DNA from: Theropithecus gelada
Taxonomy: Eukaryota; Chordata; Mammalia; Primates; Cercopithecidae
Direction: 5' to 3'
NCBI RefSeq assembly: GCF_003255815.1
Contig: NC_037671.1
Span: forward strand, 156,170,645-156,234,644
Length of the DNA stretch: 64,000 nt
Under the pieces are notes generated by a model, which had not been told where the DNA came from, ran no database searches, and saw only the letters and a list, made by a program, of their open reading frames with translations. Shown piece by piece: positions 10,293-23,255 of the stretch (within the stretch, counting starts at the first letter, position 1; every line of letters starts with the position of its first letter). The position numbers and the translations under genes were made by a program.

Positions 10293-10742
10293 CTTTTCGT
10301 CAGTTGAATTGTGTCTCCCCAAAAGATATGTTAAAATCCTAAACCCAGTTCCTCACAATGTAGCCCTATTTAGGAATGGTGACATTGCAGTTGTAATTAG
10401 TTAGGATGAGCTCACACAGAGTAGGCAGAGCCCATAATTCAATATGGCGGGTATCCTTATGAAAAAAGGAGAAGAGACACAGGCATGAGGGGAGAAAGTC
10501 ATGTGATGATGGGGACAGAGTTTGAAGTGCTGCAGCTGCTAGCTAAAGGTCGCCAGCAAATCACCAGAAGCTATAGAGAGGCAAGGGAGGATCCTCCCTC
10601 ATAGGTTTCAGAGGGAACATGGCCTAGCTGATATCATAATTTTGGACTTTTAGACTCCAGAACTGTGAGATAATAAATTTCTGTTGTTTTAAGTCACCCA
10701 GTTTGTGGTACTTTCTTATAGCAGCCCTAGGAAACTAATACA
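10293..10742 (+). mobile_element. MLT1-type MaLR LTR
   Basis: Starts near 'GTTGAATTGTGTCTCCCC' and ends 'CCTAGGAAACTAATACA', with 'CTCCAGAACTGTGAGATAAT' and 'AATTTCTGTTGTTTTAAG' marking the conserved 3' portion and its poly-A region. Plus orientation. 10021-10292 before it is unassigned. Confidence 0.8.
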
Positions 10743-11691
10743 ATTCTGATATTTTTTATTTCCTATTATATGCTGTGGAAAAAGTACCAAGAAAGAAATA
10801 TCCAGGTATTGGATACCTGGATAGTGATAGAGTCCTTTTATGCCCTTAGTGTGCTAAGTGTTAGGCACTTGATCCTTAAACTGGCATTTCTTTCTGGATT
10901 TTGGTTTGAAATTCTTTATTTTAGGATTCCCTTGTTCAAGGATGTCCAATAAGGTGCTTTATATCTTTGGCTAAAATTAAAATTAAGCAATTAAAAGTGG
11001 CACACTCTCAGTTGAGGCCAGAACATTTTGATTCTGAACCAAGCAACATTAGCTCAATGGTGATCCACCCAATCTATTCTCTGCCCTGCTAGTGGCATTT
11101 TCACAGCTCTCCCTTGTGACCAAGATATGGCATGTTGCCATCAGTCGTAGGCCCTTGGGTACTCTCTTCCCCACATTCTCACAATCAATTCATTCAATGT
11201 GGAATTGATTGTCCCTTAATTACCTTAAACTCTTATTTCTTGGATTTATGACAAGAACTGTGAAGGATCTGAGATTGCACTCTACTTACAAGCTAACAAG
11301 TTATCATGGATAATAGCAGAAGTGATGACACTCCTGGGTCAGAGGTTTAAAAATATTATCACTCAGCAAAAGCAATAGCCAGAGCTTCGTGTTCATTTGC
11401 ATCTGTGTCTCATGCCTTCTAAGTCCCTCAGGACAGTGCAAAGAGACCATGAAGGAAACCTGCAGACACAGTGAGATACATTATAGGAGAGAAACACTGA
11501 GCTTGGGGAATCTACAACTTTGTAATAAACCTACTCTTTGGGAGAGATGTTACCTTGTCCCTCAAGGGTACTCCACTCAATCTTGAGAATGGCCTGGTCA
11601 AAGAGCAGTCAGGGCCTTGTATTCTTGGAATACCCAGTAAGAATGTACATGAATACTCAAAGCTTGTAGCAGAATTATCTCTCTGCAAAGG
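10743..11691. other. Unassigned non-coding sequence
   Basis: No recognised repeat or gene. Contains a small perfect palindrome, arms TATCCAGGTAT/ATACCTGGATA with a 3-nt loop, at 10799-10823. Confidence 0.5.
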
Positions 11692-12003
11692 CAGGAGTTG
11701 GCAAACTGTAGACTGTGAAATATGGCCTGTGACCTGTTTTTGAATGACCCATGAGCTAAGAATATTTTTACATTTGAACTCCAATTAAGAAAGTTATTAA
11801 CCTCCTAAGAGAATTCTGTTCTTCTCATTTGTAGAGCTGCATTACCAAAATATTGCACTCAGTTATTATGAATATATTTTGAATTTATCAATAAAAATAT
11901 CTTCTGTTATGTAAGTACCTACATAATATTCTTGATTGCCTCTTGGCCTACAAACTGGATCTACACTATCTGGATCTTGACAGTAAAAGTTTGTTGGCTC
12001 CTG
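11692..12003. mobile_element. Non-autonomous hAT-like DNA transposon
   Basis: Terminal inverted repeats CAGGAGTTGGCAAACT (11692-11707) and AGTTTGTTGGCTCCTG (about 11988-12003) bound a 312-bp element with no transposase frame. 'CTGTAGACTGTGAAATATGGCCTG' is a degraded form of the 'ggcccgcgggcc' motif of Charlie-type MER elements. A matching 8-bp target duplication is not obvious, as expected for an old copy. Confidence 0.65.
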
Positions 12004-12461
12004 ATCTATGTTATTGAAAGTTCACAGAGTCCTGGTTATTTGCCATTCTTGGAACAGCTAATTTTACAGCTAAGCTTAGAGGAAATGTGTGAGTAACCAA
12101 ATTAGTTCAAGTGCTTATAGATTAATTTTTTTAAATGTAAGTTTTGAATAGGTTAACATGTTCATGATTTAATTCAAATCAGAATTTAGAAGGCTCCTTA
12201 TCAGTCTTTCTCCACTCATCAGGTTGATTGTAGAAGCTTCCATTCTAAAACTGAGGGTTTATCACTTAATAACACCTTTGCTTCATACTTAGTCTGATAA
12301 TAAAAGAGATTAGCAAGCTTGAACTAGAGGGATGAAATATTGCTTATCTAAACTGTCTTTTCATATCCTTTCATCTTCTTTCTGGTAAGTCAGCTTCCCT
12401 GGATTAATTTTATTTAGTACACAGTACAAATGTCAAACTAGTTAGAGTTGGCACTTCAATT
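12004..12461. other. Unassigned non-coding sequence
   Basis: AT-rich, no recognisable element. Confidence 0.5.
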
Positions 12462-13070
12462 ATCTATAGGTGTGTAAAAATTACTCCAAAACTTAGTGGC
12501 TTAAAGCAATGACAATGTGTTATTTCTCAGGATTCTACAGGTTGACCATGTCTTTCTCCTGCATTACAAGGTATCAGCTGGGCTGCTAGAATGACTAAAA
12601 GGGCTCAAAAGGCCTTATTTGCATTGTTGGCAGTTGTTACCAGCTGCCAGCTGGGACCTCAATTGGGTTGTTGGCTGGGGACTCAATTGTCTTCCAAGTA
12701 GGCCTCTCCACATGGCTTCTTGAGCTTCCTTACTGTATGGAAGCTGGGCTTTAAGAAGAAGCATTTCAACTCAGTCTAAGAAGTTACACACTAGCATCAA
12801 AATCTATTGCTCAAAATATATTAAAGCAATGTATCCTGGTTTTGGAAGCTGTTAGCATTATGGGAAACGGCGAAAGGTACATTGGAAACTACCATATTAT
12901 GTTTGCAATTCTTCTATAAATTAAAATTATTTTAAAGTAAGAAGTTTTTTAAAAAAATAGGTCACAGGGTCAGCCTAGACTTAAGAAGAGGGGAAACAGG
13001 CCCTACCTTTCGATCAAAGAAATGACAAAGTTATATTACAAGAGAGCATTTAGGATGGGAGAGATTGTTG
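12462..13070 (-). mobile_element. MLT1-like LTR split by an L1 3' stub
   Basis: 'TTACTCCAAAACTTAGTGGC' and 'AAGTAGGCCTCTCCACATGG' match the antisense of an old MaLR-like LTR. It breaks near 12790 and resumes at about 12960 with 'GGTCACAGGGTCAGCC...AGAAGAGGGGAAACAGGC'. The gap holds an unrelated L1 3' end. Confidence 0.6.
12800..12958 (+). mobile_element. L1M 3'-end stub with A tail
   Basis: 'TGGGAAACGGCGAAAGGTAC...TGCAATTCTTCTATAAATT' matches the terminal 3'UTR of old L1 elements and ends in a short A tract (about 12951-12957). It is a strongly 5'-truncated insertion into the LTR around it. Confidence 0.65.
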
Positions 13071-13915
13071 CACTCATTCAGTGGGCTTTTAAAAGCTGCT
13101 CAGGAAATCGTAGCATGGCATATTTTGAGTTGTATGCATGTGTGCACATGTGTGTTTGTGTGTGTGTATGTGTGTCTGATTTCACATGCTTTCGCACCCG
13201 AATTTGAAAGTTTTCCTCTTTTACTTTTGAACCAGCTGTGTTCATGTTGCCACCCACTTTCCCTTGGATCACATTTTTTTAGTGTAATTGTAGATAAGAC
13301 TAAGGAGCAGTCACCAACTTGTCTACTGTGTTTTGCTCACCTGAAACTGAGAATTAGTCCACTGAGTGCAATAAATAATCTATTGTGGACAGTGATTTTT
13401 TCCCCCGAAAGATCTGGGTCTCTAGGCTGCAGCCTCTAGAATGTAGATGAACTGCTGATCATCGGTATTTATTTTGTAAGGAAATAAATCATGAAATGCC
13501 CTTATATTTTAAAGCTTGGCTGTGATAATTTGCAAGTCATTTGTAAATACCTTAGAACTCATTTACAACCACATTTTACTTTCTGCCTTGGCCTTTCTTA
13601 CACTTTATACTCCTTTAACCTTCCATCACCTCCCAGCATAGGGATACAAGATTTAGGAAGGAAGGGGAAGAAGTCTGGGATTTGGGTGTGAAAATTCTAA
13701 CAAAATTGTTTAAGAAAGCACCGTATTCATAGATGAAATTGATCTATGTTTTATTCTTATGTGCTATCTATATCAGATTTGGTATAAATATGTTAGTATT
13801 CTAAAATGAATTGGAAAGGTTTCTATCTTCTTATGTTCAGCAGTGATTTAAATAACATAGGAGCTGTTCGTTCTTTGAAGATCAGAAGGGTCCTACATAT
13901 AAAATCACCTGGGTA
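13071..13915. other. Unassigned, with an imperfect (TG)n
   Basis: Interrupted TG repeat at about 13137-13177. The rest has no recognisable repeat or gene. Confidence 0.5.
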
Positions 13916-14295
13916 GGGCACATGTTTTAAAAGTAGATCTTTGATAAGTTTCTTAAAGTTTTCCACTGGTTATTGGTCTATTCAGGTTTTCTACTTATTC
14001 TTGAGAAATTTTTAAAAATTTATATTTCCCAGAAAATCAGCAATTTCATCTAGATCTTCAAATTTGTTGGTAAAAAGTTATACAAATATTTTATTACAGT
14101 CTTCCAAATCTGTCCCCATCTGTGGTTTTACTGCCTTTCTCATTGACTAAGTTGGACATTTTTGTTTTTCTTTTTTCCTTAGCCATTCTTTGTATTGTCT
14201 TTTTTTGGAAGAAATAGGTCTGATTTTATTTAATAATTCTACTCTTTTATTTGCTTTCTAACTCACTAGCTTTGGCTATGTGAGTACTCTCAATT
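13916..14295 (-). mobile_element. Ancient L1 ORF2 fragment (L1M)
   Basis: 'TTATTGGTCTATTCAGGTTTTC' and 'ATTTCATCTAGATCTTCAAATTTGTTGG' are degraded antisense L1 ORF2 motifs. Confidence 0.65.
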
Positions 14296-15481
14296 TACTA
14301 ATAAGGTCTGGGAACTGAGACCCCTGAATAATAAATTTTCACCACGGATATTACAGTTATCCAAAATGATGGCAGGACATGGTAGAGAAGAAGATTGTCA
14401 GGTGTGGAAGGATCCAAAAATGAATTTGGGAGAGGTGGGAATATCTTTCACCTTATTAGGGGTGATATCCAAAGATAGTCCTTTCCAGTGATTCCCTGCA
14501 GTATGATGAATAATTTAAAGGTGGTTAGAGTAAGTCAAGCATAAAGGGCAAGAAGGAATAAAATGAGCACATTTCAGTGGTACTTAGGCAGATATACCCT
14601 GCTGCTGTCAAACTGTTTTAAAGCAATTCACAGCCTTGTGAATTCTAGGGAAAAATTACATAGAAGGTTATGTTTCTAAATTCAGATTTATGAAATATCT
14701 TATTATTCAATGATGCTTTTTTCCCGACCAGTACTGTGTGCTTCCCACATCATGCAATGGAGTCTTTCGCTTCTTGAACAAAGACAGATTCCTGAGGGGC
14801 AGAAAGGTAATTCCATGCCACTGGGAAAGCAAACTAGTCTGCCATCATTTTTATAATTTGAGGAGAAAAAAAATGAGGCTGATTTAGAAATGTAGGGTTC
14901 TGTCCCAGGCTTCAAATTATTATAGAGAAGTAATTCCTTGATTTCAGATTATTCTGAGGTAATAATACATGTCTCACCAAATTTTAATGCAAAGCAAATA
15001 CAATTTTTCCTGGTATTTCATGCAAGTCAGATAATGATGCATTTATATGTATTGTGCTCTCAGCCAGGTCCAACACTGTTAAGTTCATTATTACTACCAC
15101 CTTTAATTCCCTGGCCCCAAGGACAGGATACGCCACAGGCCTCCTAGACGGAAATTGTTCAAAAACATTCTCGTCCACACTATTCTTGTGTCTTCTTATG
15201 GGACTCTTAACTTCTTCAGTGGCCCTACTTTTGCCTGCTCCCAGCCTCAACCGTGTTTGAGTCTTTGCCACCCCTCAGTTTTTGTTTACAACCAAACAAT
15301 CATCATCAATTCTACCTTCAATGCCTTTTTAATTCCCACTGCACTATTCTCCTTCAGGCTCTCTTGTACTATCTTTTGTTTCAGGAGTGAGAGAACAAGG
15401 TTTCATTGAGCTTCTATACTGTGTTGACAAAGTGGCAGATTTTGACTGCCCCCATCCCCATCTTGCTCTTTTTGTGGGTCA
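14296..15481. other. Unassigned non-coding sequence
   Basis: Frames of 60-95 codons overlap on both strands around 14940-15410 and show no domains. Nothing supported. Confidence 0.5.
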
Positions 15482-15879
15482 GCTTGGGCCACCATAGCAC
15501 CATAGCAAGGTATCATAGCCTAGGTAGCTCAAACAATGGAAATTTACTTTCTCACCATTCTGGAGGCTGGAAGTCCAAGATAAAGGTGTTGGTAGGATTG
15601 GTTTATTCCGAGACCTGTCTCCTTGGCTTGTAGATGGCTGTCTTCTTTTTATGTCCTCACATAATCTTTCCTCTGTAAGCATCTGTGTTCTAATCTCTTC
15701 TTCTTAAAAGGATACCAGTCATATAGTGGATTAGGGCCCACCCTAATGGACCTGATTTCAACTTAACCATCTCTTTAAAAGACTCCATCTCCAAATATAG
15801 TCACATTCTAAGGTATTGGGATTTCAAAGTATAAATTTGGGGAGTGAGAAGGGTGGTGGAGAATGCAATTCAGCCAGAA
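15482..15879 (-). mobile_element. MLT1-type MaLR LTR
   Basis: 'TCTGGAGGCTGGAAGTCCAAG', 'CTTGGCTTGTAGATGGC', 'GGGCCCACCCTAATGGACC' and the ending 'GCAATTCAGCC' follow the reverse complement of an MLT1 LTR over its whole length. Confidence 0.8.
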
Positions 15880-16179
15880 TTCTATTCTTTCTCCCTAATC
15901 TGCTATTCTGACATCTTCAGGATCAAGCTAGGTAAGAGAGATGAGGGTTAAAATGTGAATGCCTTTTAATTTAGCTGATGCTGTTGGATATTCTACTAAG
16001 GCTTTTTGGTCGTTCTACTGAATGCTAGGTGAAACAACACCTAATATGAGTTATCTCCACTTTAAAAAAACAAGAGGTTAACACAAGAATTCGTATGTGG
16101 AACTAATTTTGCTCACCTCTTTATCAGGTACTGAGAATGATGTAGCTCTTTGTTTCAATGGGAGGGTATTGTCACGTAT

Positions 16180-16480
16180 TGTTCTCAGCTTTGAGATCCA
16201 TCCTGAAACCCAAATCATTAAAATCCAGTTTCACTTCCTCTGTCACTTCAATTGCTTTTTGCTTTGAAAGTATTATTTCTGTGACATGTTCCCACTTCTC
16301 CCTCCTTGATGACCTACGCATTCTTGGCAGGCTTCCCTGTAAAGCCTTTGTGTATTCCCTCAACCAGAGTTTCAGAATTAATTGTTTTCACTCCTTGTCA
16401 AAGAGTCTGACTTATATTACAGATAATTGTATTTGCATCTTCTCTATCAGATTGCAAGTTCTTGTTGGCAGAGAGTTGAG
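16180..16480 (+). mobile_element. Possible L2 remnant
   Basis: 'CAGATTGCAAGTTCTTGTTGG' resembles the L2 3' motif 'gactgtaagctccttgagg', preceded by L2-like 'GGCTTCCCTGTAAAGCC'. Heavily diverged. Flanks 15880-16179 and 16481-16945 are unassigned. Confidence 0.4.
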
Positions 16481-16945
16481 GAAAATTCAAAGTGTGAAGA
16501 AAGAGGACAGATAGTGAAATTAAATTGAGATAAACTATATGATGAGCTGTATTCAGCATCCCACTCTAAGGGCAATAATTTTTTTTTGCTGGTCTAACTA
16601 AAAGAATTTTTTGGTATGTGTGTTCTTTGTGTTCTCTGCATTCTTCCAATTAGTGACTTGGATAATTCCTTCTGTAGCAGTTAATATTGTCAAAATTGTG
16701 CTAAAATGTTAAGTGGTTTTGTAAAGACACCTGCAAGACCTCAATCCTGTCCTTCTAAGAGTTCTTACTTCCCTAGAGTTTCTATGGAATTAAACATTCA
16801 AAGATCAATAATAGTTTGCAAGTTGAAGTATCTTTTTATCAATACCTACGCAGGTGCCTAATGTCCCAAGGCAGAACTCTGAAGACATCTGGGGTCGAAG
16901 CATGCAAACTTAGCCTGAAATATGAGCAGATCCTCTTCTTAAATA

Positions 16946-19275
16946 TTTTAATGCAATATTTAAAATTTTTAATGGTTACATTTAATTTTTAATTGATAAA
17001 TAGTAATTGTATATATTTATGGGGTACAATATGATGTTTTGATACATATAGTATATTTTATGGTATATATAGTATATTTTATGGAATGATCAAATCAGAC
17101 TAATCAGCATCTCTGTCACCTCAAACATTTATCATTTCTTTGTGATGAAAACATTTCAAAATCCTCTTTTTTGGCTAATTTGAAGTGTACATTACATTAT
17201 TATTAACTATAATCACTTTGCTGTGCAATAGAAGGCCAGAATTTATTCCTCCTATTTAACTATAACTTTGTACCCATTGACCAATGTCTCCCCTTTCTCT
17301 GTACACTCCATTCCCCAGCCTCTGCTAACCACCATTCTACTTTCTACTTCTAGGAGTTAGACTTTTTTAGATTCCACATGTGAGATGGTACAGTATTTGT
17401 CTCTCTGTGCCTGGCTTATTTCACTTAAAGTAATATCCTCTGGGCTCAGCTATATTGTTAAAAATGACAGAATTTCCTGTTTTTTTGTTTGTTTGTTTTT
17501 GTTTTTTTTGTTTGTTTGTTTTTAAGGCTGAATAGTGCTTCACTGTGTATTTATACGACATTTAAAATTCCATTCATCCTTTGATGAACTCTTAAGTTTT
17601 TTTTTTCATATCTTGGCTATTGTGAATAATACTGCAATGAACATGGGTGTGCAGGCATCTCGTTGGCACACTGATTTCAATTCCTTTTGGCATATACCCA
17701 GTAGAGGGGTTGCTGGATCATATGGTAATTAAATTTTTATTTTTTTGAGGTGTCTCCATACTGTTTTCAAAAATGGTTGTACTAAGTTGCAATACACCAA
17801 CGTTGTATAAAAAGGATTCCCTTCATATCTTAATGAACACTTGTTATCTCTCATCTTTTTCATAGTAGCCACTCTAATAGATTTTAATTTGCATTTTTCT
17901 GAAGATTCAAGATGTTGAACATTTTTCCATGTATGTGTTGATCATTAGTATGTCTTCTTTTCAGAAATATATCTATTCAAGTCTTTTATATACTTAAAAA
18001 TAGAGTCATTTGTTTTCTTTTTATTGAGTAGTTTGAGTTCCTTATACATTTTGGATATCAGCCTCTTATTTGATGTATGATTTACAAAAATTTTCTCCAA
18101 AGCCATGGTTTGTCTCTTCTCTATATTAATTGTTTCCTTTGCTGTGCAGAAGCCCTTTAATGTAATGCAATCTCATCTGTCTATTTTTGTTTTTGTTGCC
18201 TGTGCAATAATATCTTGGTCTTATCCAAGACATCTCTGCCCAGACCAATGTCATGGAGCTTGTCCTCCGAATTTTCTTCTACTAGTTCTGTAGTTACACA
18301 TCTTATGTTTATGTATTTAATCCATTTTATTGTTTTATATGTGAATATCTAGTTTTCCCAATACCATTTGTTGAAGAGACTAACCTTTCCATATTGTGTA
18401 TGTTCTTGGCACCTTTGTCCAAAATCAATTGACTGTAAATGTGTGAGTTGTTTCTAGGCTTTCTATACTATTTTATTGGTTAATGTGTCAGAATCATGCT
18501 GTCTTAATTACTATAGCTTTGCAATATATTTTGAAATTCTATAGTATATTGTCTCTAGCTTTGCTCTTTTTAGTCAAGATTGCTTTGTCTATTTGGGGTC
18601 TTTTGTGGTTCCACAAGAATTTTAAGGTTTTTAAAAATATTTCTGTGAAGAATGACATATTATTTTGATGGAGATGGCATTGAATCTGTAAATTTTGAGG
18701 GGCCATATGGACATTTTAACAATATTAATTGTTCCAATCCGTGAACATGGGATATGTTTCCATTTATTTTCATCATTTTCTATGTTTTTCAATGTTCTGT
18801 AGTTTTCTCTACATAGATTTTTCACATCCTTGGTTAAATTTACTCCTAAAATAATTTTTTGATGCTATTGTAAGTTTGTTTTCTTTTTTTTTTTTTTTTT
18901 TTTTTTGAGACGGAGTCTCGCTCTGTCGCCCAGGCTGGAGTGCATTGGCGCGATCTTGGCTCACTGCAAGCTCCGCCTCCCGGGTTTACGCCATTCTCCT
19001 GCCTCAGCCTCCCGAGTAGCTGGGACTACAGGCGCCCGCCACCCCGCCCGGCTAGTTTTTTGTATTTTTTAGTAGAGACGGGGTTTCACCGTGTTAGCCA
19101 GGATGGTCTCGATCTCCTGACCTCGTGATCCACCCGTCTCGGCCTCCCAAAGTGCTGGGATTACAGGCTTGAGCCACCGCGCCCGGCCAAGTTTGTTTTC
19201 TTAATTTCTGTTTCAGAAAGGTTATTGTTACTGTAGAGAAATTTTACTAATTTTTGTAAGTTGGTTTGAATCCAA
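16946..19275 (-). mobile_element. L1 3' fragment (L1PB/L1MA grade)
   Basis: Antisense L1 runs from the 3'UTR ('ATATTTATGGGGTACAATATGATG') through the ORF2 C-terminus to a 5' truncation near 19275. It holds an expanded (TTTG)n tract at 17480-17523 and a young AluY at 18884-19188. Its ORF2 fragment is full of stops. Confidence 0.88.
18884..19188 (-). mobile_element. Young AluY
   Basis: Full-length antisense AluY with a T-rich head and the ending 'GAGCCACCGCGCCCGGCC'. Perfect 12-bp target duplication AAGTTTGTTTTC at 18872-18883 and 19189-19200. Low divergence and many intact CpGs. Confidence 0.95.
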
Positions 19276-19983
19276 ACATATTCTCTTAATTTGGCAACCT
19301 TAAAATGTTTGCCACTTAATGAGATGGGCAAGATTTTGGATAGGAATGGGTTTGGGGGTAAGAAGAGTTCACCTATGAACATCTGAAGTTTGAGATACCT
19401 ATTAGATACCAAATGGAAGTGCTATTAAGCTCTTGGATAAAAATCTGGTGTTGGAAAAGTTATAGGCTAGTTGTAAAATTTCAGAAGTCATCAATAAAGA
19501 GTTAATATTTAAAGTCATGAGATTGCATGAGATCACCAAAATGGTGTAGGTAGAAAAGAAAAAAAGGTTTCATGGCCTCTTGTATTATTGAACCACCACT
19601 ATTTTAGACGTGTCTGTAGTGAAGAAATGTTGAGGTTCTTATATTAGAACTTGTTGCAGTCTTTTTGACTGTGTCACAGGTGTGGTTGGTTAAGTCAAAG
19701 GCCTGATCCAATTAATAAAATGAAATAAAATAGAAATGAGTGAGGAATAACCTAACCGTTAAAATAAAATCACCAGTGGAACATTGTTATTTACTCACCA
19801 ACATCCATTCCACCTCAACTAATTAATCTAAACTGACCATGATAATCCCATTCCCTTGTCAGTAAAGACTTAATGGTGGCCAAGCCCAGGACAATTTTGG
19901 TAAATGAAAAGCAAGGAGAAGCTTGCCAAGGTCGTTGGAGAATAAAGCTTTTAGAATCTTAGCGGAAACCATGGGAAGGATAG
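19276..19983. other. Unassigned non-coding sequence
   Basis: No recognisable repeat or gene. Confidence 0.5.
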
Positions 19984-20354
19984 TGACATTGTCTGGCTGT
20001 GTCCCTACCCAAATCTTATCTTGATTTGTAGTTCCCATAATCCCTACATGTCATGGGAGGGAGCCAGTGGGTAGTGACTGGATCGTGGGGGTGGTTCCCC
20101 CATGCTGTTCTTGTGATAGTGAGTGAGTCCTCTCAAGATCTGATGGTTTTATAAGCGTCTGGCATTTCCTCCACTGTCACCCCACCCTGCTGCCTTGTGA
20201 AGAAGGCGCCTGCTTCTCCTTTGCATTCCACCAGGATTGTAAGATTCCTGAGGCCTCTCCAGCAATGTGGAACTGTGAGTCAATTAAACATCTTTCCTTC
20301 ATAAATTACCCAATCTCAGTGTTTTTTCATAGCAGCAGAGAATGGACTAATACA
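19984..20354 (+). mobile_element. THE1 MaLR solo LTR
   Basis: Reads 'TGACATTGTCTGGCTGTGTCC' at the start, 'GATCTGATGGTTTTATAAG' with a TATA-like box in the middle, and 'AGAATGGACTAATACA' at the end. Full length, plus orientation, no internal sequence. Confidence 0.93.
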
Positions 20355-20945
20355 GGAACCTATGTTTTCTGTCTTTCCCACTGGGTATAAACAAGAAGTT
20401 TATACTGCTCTACTTCTATGTCTTACAAATATGAGTGTAACCAACCTTGGGATGAAACTGACCCTGTAGATGAACCAGGGGAGACCTGGGTCCCCAGTGA
20501 CATCACTGATTTGCAAAATTAACCAACACAGAAATCAATCCTACTATTGTGTGAGTTGATAAATTTCCTTGTTTCTTAAGCCAGTTTCAGTTATTTTTCC
20601 TGTTATTTGCAGCCAAAACTACCTAATGAATGCATCATATGTACAGTAAAATATAAATCATCTCTAGTCTCTTTAAGGCTATAAAATGAATATTAGAGCT
20701 AAACTTGTTTGGGGTAATTGCATTATTCATAGAAGGCTGTGATCATTTTCCTAAAATAATTGGCTTTTGTTTGACATCAGAGCATATTTCACACATAATC
20801 AAATTAGGTTAATTTCAAAGGAAAAATCTCCATAATTTTCTAATAGTTTAACAACATCAAATAATGACAAGGAACAGGGAGTGAAGGACAGTATTTCCAA
20901 ATGAAATAGATAATAAAGACTTGAGAATAGAAAAAAAGTTAAAGA
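20355..20945. other. Unassigned non-coding sequence
   Basis: AT-rich, nothing recognised. Confidence 0.5.
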
Positions 20946-21216
20946 GGCCAGGTATAGTGGCTCATGCCTATAGTCCCAGCACTTTGGGAGGCTGAGGTAG
21001 GCAGATCACTTGAGCCCAGGAGTTTGAGACCAGCCTGAGCAATGTGGTGAAACCTCATCTCTACAGAAAAACACAATAAAGTTAGTTAGGTGTGATGGAG
21101 CATGCTTGTAGTCCCAGCTACTCAGGAGGCTGAGGTAGGAGGATCACCTGAGCCCAGGAGGTCAAAGCTGTGGTGAGTTGAGATCGTGCCACTGCACTCC
21201 AGCCTGGGTGGAAGAG
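20946..21216 (+). mobile_element. Old Alu (AluJ type)
   Basis: Diverged dimeric Alu beginning 'GGCCAGGTATAGTGGCTCA', with J-type 'GCCCAGGAGTTTGAGACC' and 'GGCCAGGAGG'-like right-arm text. Confidence 0.9.
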
Positions 21217-21300
21217 TGAAAGAGAAAAAGAGTGAGAAAGACAGAGAAAGAGTGAGAAAAAGAAAAAGAAAGAGGAAAAAAGAGAAAAGACAAAGAAAAT
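21217..21300 (+). repeat. Purine-rich (GAAA)n Alu tail
   Basis: About 84 bases with almost no pyrimidines, derived from the Alu tail by expansion of GAAA/GAGA units. Confidence 0.9.
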
Positions 21301-22718
21301 GATTGTCAGAATCAGTTCAGGGACCTGTCAGTCCCCCATTGTCCCTGGACGCCTACTGTCTTTAGAGTCTATGCAATTCACTGGACACCTGGGATTACCT
21401 GTGGCCCAGCACATTTTAGTAATCAGCATTATAACTATGGAAAGACATGAGCTGCAAGAAGTAGCTGTAATACATATCTTGTTTTATTTTTCTAATATCC
21501 TCTTCTGTAGGTGTAATGATATAACAAGTGAGGAAACTGAGGGTCAAAGAAACCAAGTAACTTTCCAATGTTACCTCCTTGCCAGTACCATATTTAGTAG
21601 TGAATAAGTCCATATTTAATAGTGAATCCTAATTATTTAGTCCCAAACCTAAACAGGGCCTGGTACATTGGGGAACTCATTGGAGACTTATTCAGTGAAT
21701 GACTCACTCCTCTTTAATTGTGACATTAGACTTCACAGTACACAGCCTTAAATTTCAGTTCTTGGTCAATTTACTACATTATCATCATCCATAGATGATG
21801 ATTGTTAGGACCTTTGAATAAAAATAATTGAATATTTCTCCAAATAATCTCTTTTTATACTGACACTGACTTTGTGCCTAACAACCCTACATACTGTCAC
21901 CATGACAACACACTGTCCTCAGTCCCATTCAGACCATTAGGTATACATTATAAATAGAATATTCAACTTCATTCCATCCAAATTTGCCTTAAATTTTTTT
22001 TTGTGATAAAAGTGGAGATACAAAAATATTAAGTTTTGTTTTAAAAGTCATACTATGAGTTTTTTATTTAATTTGTTCACACAGTCATGTGAGACCTCTC
22101 ATGATTCTTTAGCATTTAAGAATGATTTTATACCCTTAACAAGTACCAGAGCATCTACTATCTGGTAGGTGTTAAAATTAGGTGTCAGAAACACAAAGAT
22201 AAGCAAATTCACCTTTCCTTCCCTCAGGACAATAACAACACAATAGCTGATATAGTCATATATATATAAATCTATAAACTTAAGATTAGAGATAGTATGG
22301 TCACATAGCTTTATACTCATTTCCTCTAACACAAACACAACCAATTAGCAATGTGTCCTTACATTTGCATTTTGTTTTAGATTTTACTCTGAGAATTTCA
22401 GAGTAAATGATAAATAACACTGAAGAGTTTATAACTTATCAAGTGACTAGCCAGCCAAATTAGGGGGAAAGAAAATACAGTGTGTTAATTCCAATCAGTT
22501 AGTTGTCTTTGTTGTATTTCAAAATACGTTTGGTAAAGAAACCTCTTTCTTTCTTTCATGAAATAAAATGTTTCTGGGAAGTTTTTTCAAAATAAAAGTC
22601 TATATTATTTAATTATATTACATATTCAGTATTAGTTATCATCTTTCAGATTTTTCTAGGGATAAGGAGGGTATGCAGAGCTGGCTGGGATTGGTAATAA
22701 TAATAATGACAATAATAG
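21301..22718. other. Mostly unassigned; MIR and L2 patches
   Basis: About 21480-21580 ('AAGTGAGGAAACTGAGGGTC') is a MIR core. About 22150-22260 ('AAACACAAAGATAAGC...CCTTCCCTCAGGAC') resembles antisense L2. The rest is unrecognised. Confidence 0.5.
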
Positions 22719-23255
22719 TGTCAGAGGAGTTTGAACCAGAGCAACTCCATCTTGAATAGGGGCTGGGTAAAATGAGGCGGAGACCTACTGGGCTGCTTTC
22801 CCAGAAGTTAAGGCATTCTGTCTCAGGATGAGATAGGAGGTCAGCACAAGATACAGGTCATAAAGACCTTGCTGATAAAATAGGTTGGGTTGCGATAAAG
22901 AAGCCGGCTAAAACCCACCAAAACCAAGATGGCGACGAGAGTGACCCTGGTCATCCTCACTTCTACACTCCCACCAGCGCTATGACAGTTTACAAATGCT
23001 ATGGCAATGTCAGGAAGTTACCCTAGGTAGTCTAAAAAGGGAAGGCATAAATAATCCACCCCTCGTTTAGCATATCATCAGGAAATAGCTATAAAAATGG
23101 GCAACCAGCAGCCCTTGGGGCTGCTCTGTCTATGGAGTAGCCCTTCTTTTATTCCTCTACTTTCCTAATAAACTTGGACTCGCCCTGAATTCTTTCTTGC
23201 GCGAGATCCAAGAACCCTCTCTTGGGGTCTAGATTGGTACTACTTTCCTGTAACA
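22719..23255 (+). mobile_element. ERV1-like solo LTR
   Basis: TG...CA-bounded LTR from 'TGTCAGAGGAGTTTGAACC' to 'CTACTTTCCTGTAACA'. A TATA-like 'CTATAAAAATGGG' at about 23089 and the poly-A signal AATAAA within 'CCTAATAAACTTGG' (about 23166) mark the U3/R boundaries. U5 carries 'GAATTCTTTCTTGCGCGAGATCC'-type text. No internal gag-pol-env remains. I do not assign a family name with confidence. Confidence 0.8.
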
